A stretch of 9,801 bases of DNA, taken from the NCBI GenBank assembly GCA_023145935.1, contig JAGLDB010000061.1:1-9801 (forward strand), read 5' to 3'. Position 1 is the first letter of the stretch, and each line of letters opens with the position of its first letter. The stretch comes from Candidatus Sabulitectum sp. GTDB taxonomy: Bacteria; Fermentibacterota; Fermentibacteria; Fermentibacterales; Fermentibacteraceae. Shown here piece after piece: positions 6,446 through 9,801 of the stretch. The notes under the pieces are model-generated. The model ran no database searches, had not been told where the DNA came from, and worked only from the letters and a program-made list of their open reading frames with translations. The position numbers and the translations under genes are program-made.

Positions 6446-7660
6446 TTATCCAATCGCTTTATTGAACAGTGCTTCACATTTCAGAATCAAAGCACTTATG
6501 TCATTGCTGTAGATGTAATCCCAGCCAAGCCACATGAACTTATTCTCAGGTGAAATCCTGTTATCAAGGTCTGGATGAACACTTGGGAACAAACCACCGT
6601 GAGACAGTATTTTTCCAACTTCTACAGACGCAAAAAAATCTATAACAGGTTGAAGTTCTTCTATTTTCTCTTTCTTTGCAAGCATGAATATAGGGCTGAT
6701 GATGGCACCATCCTCAGGCCAGACAGCGATCATGGGACCACCCTCTTTTACCACCTTTGTAAAAAAGTATGGCATTATTGTAACGATTGGTCTCTGGGTT
6801 TTCATCCGGTTACTCTTCACCATCTGAGAAGGATGCATGGACTGCAGCAGGCTGCGACCAAGTTTTGTTACACCCTCTTCCCCGTAGTGCTTGTGGATAT
6901 TGAGCAGTATACCGTTGAACAGATCAAAATCACCCACAGGCAGTGAAACCCTTTTCTCGAACTCAGGTTTCATTATGTCTTTCCATGTTCTGGGCACTTC
7001 TCTACCGTCAAGTTCATCCCTGTTGATAAGGAACACAGCAGGAACAACACCGATCAACGCATAATGCCCCCTGGGGTCCTTCAGATTCAAGCCGTCGAAG
7101 AGAGAATTGAACCTGTCCAGTGTTGTTGTATCCGCAAAAACTCCCTGTCTCTTGAACTTACCGATCATTTCATCGTCAAAGAACATATCGAACCCCGCTG
7201 ATATGAACAGGTCCGGCAGATCACTGGAGTCAGTCACGCCCTTGATGTTGTTCTCTACCCAGTCCAGCCCCATGGATGCAGCCTTAAGCTCATGGTTGAT
7301 AGGCACATCAACGTGCTTTGCAAACTCATTGAACTGCTCAAGCAGAGGAATTCTTACAGGACAGGGAAGCAATCCAACAACATTCAGGGCGTCGCTATTC
7401 CTGGATTTAGTTGATGTGGCAAGTGTGACATCTATAGCTGCGTCATCACGCTCAATGGCTTCCACCAGCAGTTTGCTGAAAGTATCCATATCAATCTGCT
7501 TCAGCATGAGTGCTGTCTCCAGGGTGATAGATCCTGCAAACTTTTTCCGCTGTTTTTCGTGTTCCATCTGTGGAAATCCATTGGACGCAAATACAGGTAC
7601 AGTCTCAGGATATTGTTCTGTTATGTCCCACAGTGTTGTATTTTTATCGAAATATTTCAT
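6446..7660 (-). CDS. Cytosolic solute-binding-protein-like protein with N-terminal DUF1858-like module
   Basis: 404 aa. Residues 1-75 are a helical module (NTTLWDITEQYPETVPVFASNGF, of which WDITEQYPE and VFASNGF are the key parts, then SITLETALMLKQID) that resembles DUF1858. Residues about 92-404 look like a type II periplasmic-binding-protein fold of the iron/thiamine SBP class: VVGLLPCPVRIPLLEQF, DLPDLFISAGFD, GVVPAVFLINRD, the very typical VPRTWKDIMKPEFEKRVSLP, and PMIAVWPEDGAI. There is no signal peptide or lipobox; the chain opens MKYFDKNTTLW, so the protein should stay in the cytosol, unlike a transporter receptor. Cys100 sits in the first loop, where such proteins contact ligand. Start choice is firm: AAGGA is seven bases upstream of ATG 7660 and the DUF1858-like motif begins within ten residues. 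It is the first gene of the run and is followed by the GTPase after three bases. The ligand is unknown; an oxyanion, metal or cofactor is possible. Confidence 0.85.
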   Translation of the reverse strand: MKYFDKNTTLWDITEQYPETVPVFASNGFPQMEHEKQRKKFAGSITLETALMLKQIDMDTFSKLLVEAIERDDAAIDVTLATSTKSRNSDALNVVGLLPCPVRIPLLEQFNEFAKHVDVPINHELKAASMGLDWVENNIKGVTDSSDLPDLFISAGFDMFFDDEMIGKFKRQGVFADTTTLDRFNSLFDGLNLKDPRGHYALIGVVPAVFLINRDELDGREVPRTWKDIMKPEFEKRVSLPVGDFDLFNGILLNIHKHYGEEGVTKLGRSLLQSMHPSQMVKSNRMKTQRPIVTIMPYFFTKVVKEGGPMIAVWPEDGAIISPIFMLAKKEKIEELQPVIDFFASVEVGKILSHGGLFPSVHPDLDNRISPENKFMWLGWDYIYSNDISALILKCEALFNKAIG

Positions 7661-7676
7661 TTGTCATTCCTTTGCA

Positions 7677-7706
7677 TCAAGTACACCCGGCGAATTGTCG
7701 AGTACA
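7677..7706 (-). repeat. Direct repeat TGTACTyGA, 21-bp period, upstream of the nine-gene run
   Basis: On the minus strand TGTACTCGA (7706-7698) and TGTACTTGA (7685-7677) differ at one base and start 21 bp apart, two turns of B-DNA, so both copies face the same side of the helix. They lie between the proposed -10 box and the ribosome-binding site, a usual place for a repressor operator. No known operator consensus is recognised. Confidence 0.4.
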
Positions 7707-7711
7707 TTAGT

Positions 7712-7741
7712 ATGATATTACAATCTGCCTCATTTGTGCAA
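7712..7741 (-). promoter_or_regulatory. Candidate sigma-70-type promoter for the binding-protein/GTPase/ATPase run
   Basis: Minus strand TTGCAC (7741-7736), an 18-base spacer and TATCAT (7717-7712; five of six bases of TATAAT). The -35 match is poor. The 92-base gap between the methyltransferase and the binding-protein gene is AT-rich and is the only sizeable intergenic space on this strand, which supports a promoter here. It contains no gene. Confidence 0.4.
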
Positions 7742-7752
7742 ACTTTAACAAT

Positions 7753-8493
7753 CTATTTTTTCCTTGCAACCAGAAAATATCCAAATGGAAATTTTCTGGC
7801 TGTAGACCTTGATACTTTCCTGCCAAAACCTGTGTGAACGAAGAGCATAGTAAACCACTGAGATATGCTTGCCAGGGGTCTTCCGATAATGCTCAGTCCA
7901 AGGATATTCTTCGCATAAATATCTGTGATGATCTCTGGTACCCCACCTATGGGAGACAGATCAATTACCTCAAGACCGGCAATCTCCGCAAGACGCTTGA
8001 GTGCAAACTCTGTGTACCTGTGAAAATCATGAGGTTCCTCATGTATCCAGTAATAGAACGGAACATTAAGAAGAAGAACTCCACCGGAGACCAGGACTCT
8101 GGCGATCTCCTTCATCAATAACTCAGGTTCAGGGATGTGCTCAAGAACGTCTGATAGAATAACAGTGTCGTATTCACTGTTCTTAAACGGGAGGTCCTCT
8201 GTTAGATCACATTCATAATCAAGATGCGGGTTCCTGTGAAGAGAGTTTCCCCAGTCTACACAAGTGTTATCAGTGACATAATCCTTGTAGGCACTGTACA
8301 GTGGGACTTTCCCGCAACCGAGATCAAGCAGTCGACCTTTTGCGTGTTTTTTTAGATTAGCATCATAAAATTCCGCTATCAGATCAGTTATCAACCTTGA
8401 ACCTGTAGCTACCTCTTTCACATCCCGTGAGCCCTGCAGTCTGCCTCTCCTGTATATGTATTTGCTGGAAGTCCACTTATCAATTGATTTCAT
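7753..8493 (-). CDS. Class I SAM-dependent methyltransferase (Methyltransf_11-like)
   Basis: A 246-aa cytosolic methyltransferase of unknown substrate. The Rossmann motifs are complete: motif I LLDLGCGKVP (55-64), the acidic end of strand 2 in CVDWG (78-82), CDLTEDLPF (95-103), then YDTVILSDVLEHIPEPE (108-124), and the strand GGVLLLNVPF (137-146). The following EEPHDFHRYTEFAL is typical of methyltransferases from glycan or envelope clusters. The C-terminal part (about 195-222) is hydrophobic, with LGLSIIGRPLASISQWF, and may touch a membrane or lipid-linked substrate. I use ATG 8493 because GGAAGGG lies four bases upstream. An in-frame ATG at 8511 has a poorer site and would add six residues. 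It follows the histidine kinase after 42 bases and could be co-transcribed with it. No function connects it clearly to the downstream genes. Confidence 0.85.
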   Translation of the reverse strand: MKSIDKWTSSKYIYRRGRLQGSRDVKEVATGSRLITDLIAEFYDANLKKHAKGRLLDLGCGKVPLYSAYKDYVTDNTCVDWGNSLHRNPHLDYECDLTEDLPFKNSEYDTVILSDVLEHIPEPELLMKEIARVLVSGGVLLLNVPFYYWIHEEPHDFHRYTEFALKRLAEIAGLEVIDLSPIGGVPEIITDIYAKNILGLSIIGRPLASISQWFTMLFVHTGFGRKVSRSTARKFPFGYFLVARKK

Positions 8494-8535
8494 ACTGCCC
8501 TTCCGACCCATTCTCTGGTACGATCTTTAACAGGA

Positions 8536-9801
8536 TCAAACCTCTTTATCAATGACAGATCGCACAATCTTTGCAAGATCTGTCAGAGTGAAAGGTTTGG
8601 ATATGAACGGTATACTTGTACCTGAATCCTTTATTCGTTTGATCACATCATCAGAATAACCTGACATGTAAATGATCTTCAAGCCTGGAACCAGTGCAAG
8701 AGCTTCCCTGCAGAGTTCTTCAAGACTTATGCCGGGCATAATAACATCAGTGAGCATAAGATCAATAGAATCTCCGCTTTTTCTTATAATGGCTAAAGCA
8801 TCTGATCCGCAAGAAGCCTCAACGACTTTGTACCCAAATCGCTTAAGGGCAATAACTGAAACTTCTCTTACTTCTTCACTATCTTCAACAATAAGAATTG
8901 TCTCATTGCCCGAAAAGCCAAAATATTCTACAGGGTTCTGTGGTGGAACACTCTTTTCGTCACTGATCGGAAGAAGGATACGGAAAGTTGATCCAACCCC
9001 CTCTTCGCTATGTACATCAATGATTCCGCCATGCTGCCGCACAATTCCATAAACTGTTGCCAGACCAAGACCGGTTCCTCTGTCTCCCTTTGAAGAAAAG
9101 AATGGTTCGAAGATCTTGCTTAGAGTCTCATCGTCCATTCCTGTACCATCATCCGAGAAGACAAGAACAGCGCATGCGCCATGTGGAGCGGACTCATCCG
9201 GATCTTCAGGAAACACAGAAAGATCTGTGCTGATTATCATTTTACCGCCTTCAGGCATGGCATCCTGAGCGTTCACTGCCAGATTCATAAGAACCTGTTC
9301 AATTTTGGTTGAATCTCCCTCCACCGGAAGAGGAAACTCATGAAAAGAAAATGAAATACTTATGTTTTCACGAATGGTTCTTTCTATAAGATTCCTGTAG
9401 CTGTCTACAGCTTTGTTAAGATCAATAACTCTAAGCTCAAGAAATTGTTTTCGTCCAAATGCAAGAAGTTGATTCACAAGCAGCTGAGAGCTCTTTCCAG
9501 CTCGAAGAATTTCCTTGAACGGCCGGGGGTCCATCTCTGAACTGCAATCTGCTAGCAGTATTTCAGCATAACCAATTATGGGGGTCAACAGGTTATTCAG
9601 ATCATGAGCTACTCCACCTGCAAGCTTGCCGATTGACTCCAGCCTCTGAGTCTTACTAATCTGGTTCTGAAGTCTCTCCTTCTCTGTTTCAGCAAATTTT
9701 CGAAGAGTGATATCAACATGAGTTCCAGCCATTCTTAAAGGTTTGCCGCTTGCATCTCTTTTAAGAACCATCCCTCTATCCTGAATCCATATCCATTTGC
9801 C
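8536..9801 (-). CDS. Hybrid sensor histidine kinase (PAS/PAC-HisKA-HATPase-REC), 5' end outside the window
   Basis: The frame stays open to the last base; GKWIWIQDRG precedes the first in-window ATG (9771) and completes a PAC motif, so that ATG is internal and sensor domains lie beyond the edge. In the 421 visible residues: PAC end GTHVDITLRK (about 26-35), HisKA with phospho-acceptor His66 in GGVAHDLNN, and the ATPase domain with N-box MNLAVNAQDAM (Asn173, Asn177), G1 SDDGTGM, F-box FEPFFSSK and G2 GTGLGLATVYG. A C-terminal receiver domain follows from about residue 300: ILIVEDSEE with the acidic pair Glu306/Asp307, phospho-acceptor Asp352 in LTDVIMPG, MSGYSD, and Lys402 in SKPF. All key residues are intact, so autophosphorylation and transfer to its own receiver are expected. 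No output domain or separate regulator is seen, so the phosphate probably passes to an unlinked partner. The signal is unknown because the N terminus is missing. Confidence 0.95.
   Translation of the reverse strand, partial: GKWIWIQDRGMVLKRDASGKPLRMAGTHVDITLRKFAETEKERLQNQISKTQRLESIGKLAGGVAHDLNNLLTPIIGYAEILLADCSSEMDPRPFKEILRAGKSSQLLVNQLLAFGRKQFLELRVIDLNKAVDSYRNLIERTIRENISISFSFHEFPLPVEGDSTKIEQVLMNLAVNAQDAMPEGGKMIISTDLSVFPEDPDESAPHGACAVLVFSDDGTGMDDETLSKIFEPFFSSKGDRGTGLGLATVYGIVRQHGGIIDVHSEEGVGSTFRILLPISDEKSVPPQNPVEYFGFSGNETILIVEDSEEVREVSVIALKRFGYKVVEASCGSDALAIIRKSGDSIDLMLTDVIMPGISLEELCREALALVPGLKIIYMSGYSDDVIKRIKDSGTSIPFISKPFTLTDLAKIVRSVIDKEV

Noticed and set aside
4737..7660. Reading the binding protein and ATPase as an ordinary iron or thiamine importer
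   Set aside because: No signal peptide, no lipobox and no permease in the group, while the N terminus is occupied by a DUF1858-like module. A distant permease remains possible, so the rejection is provisional.
7107..7715. 202-codon plus-strand open frame opposite the binding-protein gene
   Set aside because: It is antisense to a well-supported gene, is serine-rich and low in complexity as expected for a reverse-complement shadow, and has no recognisable domain.
8494..8511. Upstream ATG (8511) for the methyltransferase
   Set aside because: Its upstream sequence has only AGAGA, whereas ATG 8493 has GGAAGGG at good spacing. The extra six residues carry no recognisable feature.
8553..8585. Perfect 9-bp inverted repeat TGACAGATC / GATCTGTCA with a 15-base loop near the end of the histidine kinase gene
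   Set aside because: It lies within coding sequence for the conserved C-terminal helix, has no T-run on either side and a long loop. It may be chance or a weak RNA structure, so I do not call it a terminator.

Overview
The window (about 9.8 kb, moderate GC) looks like chromosomal DNA of an anaerobic, probably Gram-negative bacterium. The evidence is a low-potential single-cluster ferredoxin, an outer-membrane-type lipoprotein, a hybrid histidine kinase of the kind common in Deltaproteobacteria, Spirochaetes and related candidate phyla, and dense, overlapping genes. The phylum cannot be fixed from this sequence. I see no rRNA, tRNA, CRISPR array, insertion sequence or phage gene.

Layout. Bases 1-1700 (+ strand) hold the 3' part of a DusB/NifR3-type tRNA-dihydrouridine synthase, which overlaps a TTG-initiated lipoprotein gene with a LysM-like segment and TPR-like repeats. 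A 13-base convergent gap then leads into nine minus-strand genes (7660 down to 1714) whose junctions range from a 13-base overlap to a 16-base gap, so they are probably one transcription unit. In transcription order they are: a solute-binding-protein-like gene without a signal peptide, a G3E-like GTPase, a soluble ABC ATPase, a zinc-ribbon mini-protein, a [4Fe-4S] ferredoxin, an unknown 85-aa protein, a Cof-type HAD phosphatase, and the FetA/FetB ABC pair (FetAB is an iron exporter in E. coli). Upstream on the same strand are a SAM-dependent methyltransferase and a hybrid histidine kinase that runs off the right edge.

The most interesting part is 4478-7660. It resembles an ABC importer from which the membrane has been removed. 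The binding protein has no export signal, no permease is encoded, and both the binding protein and the ATPase carry an N-terminal helical module resembling DUF1858. Between them lies a cysteine-rich GTPase related to metallochaperones of the HypB/UreG/CobW type. Zinc-ribbon and ferredoxin genes follow. I infer a cytosolic, nucleotide-driven system that handles a metal or metallocofactor, linked through the operon to iron homeostasis by FetAB. The substrate and target enzyme are not visible. A promoter candidate and a 21-bp-phased direct repeat lie just upstream of the operon and may be its control region.
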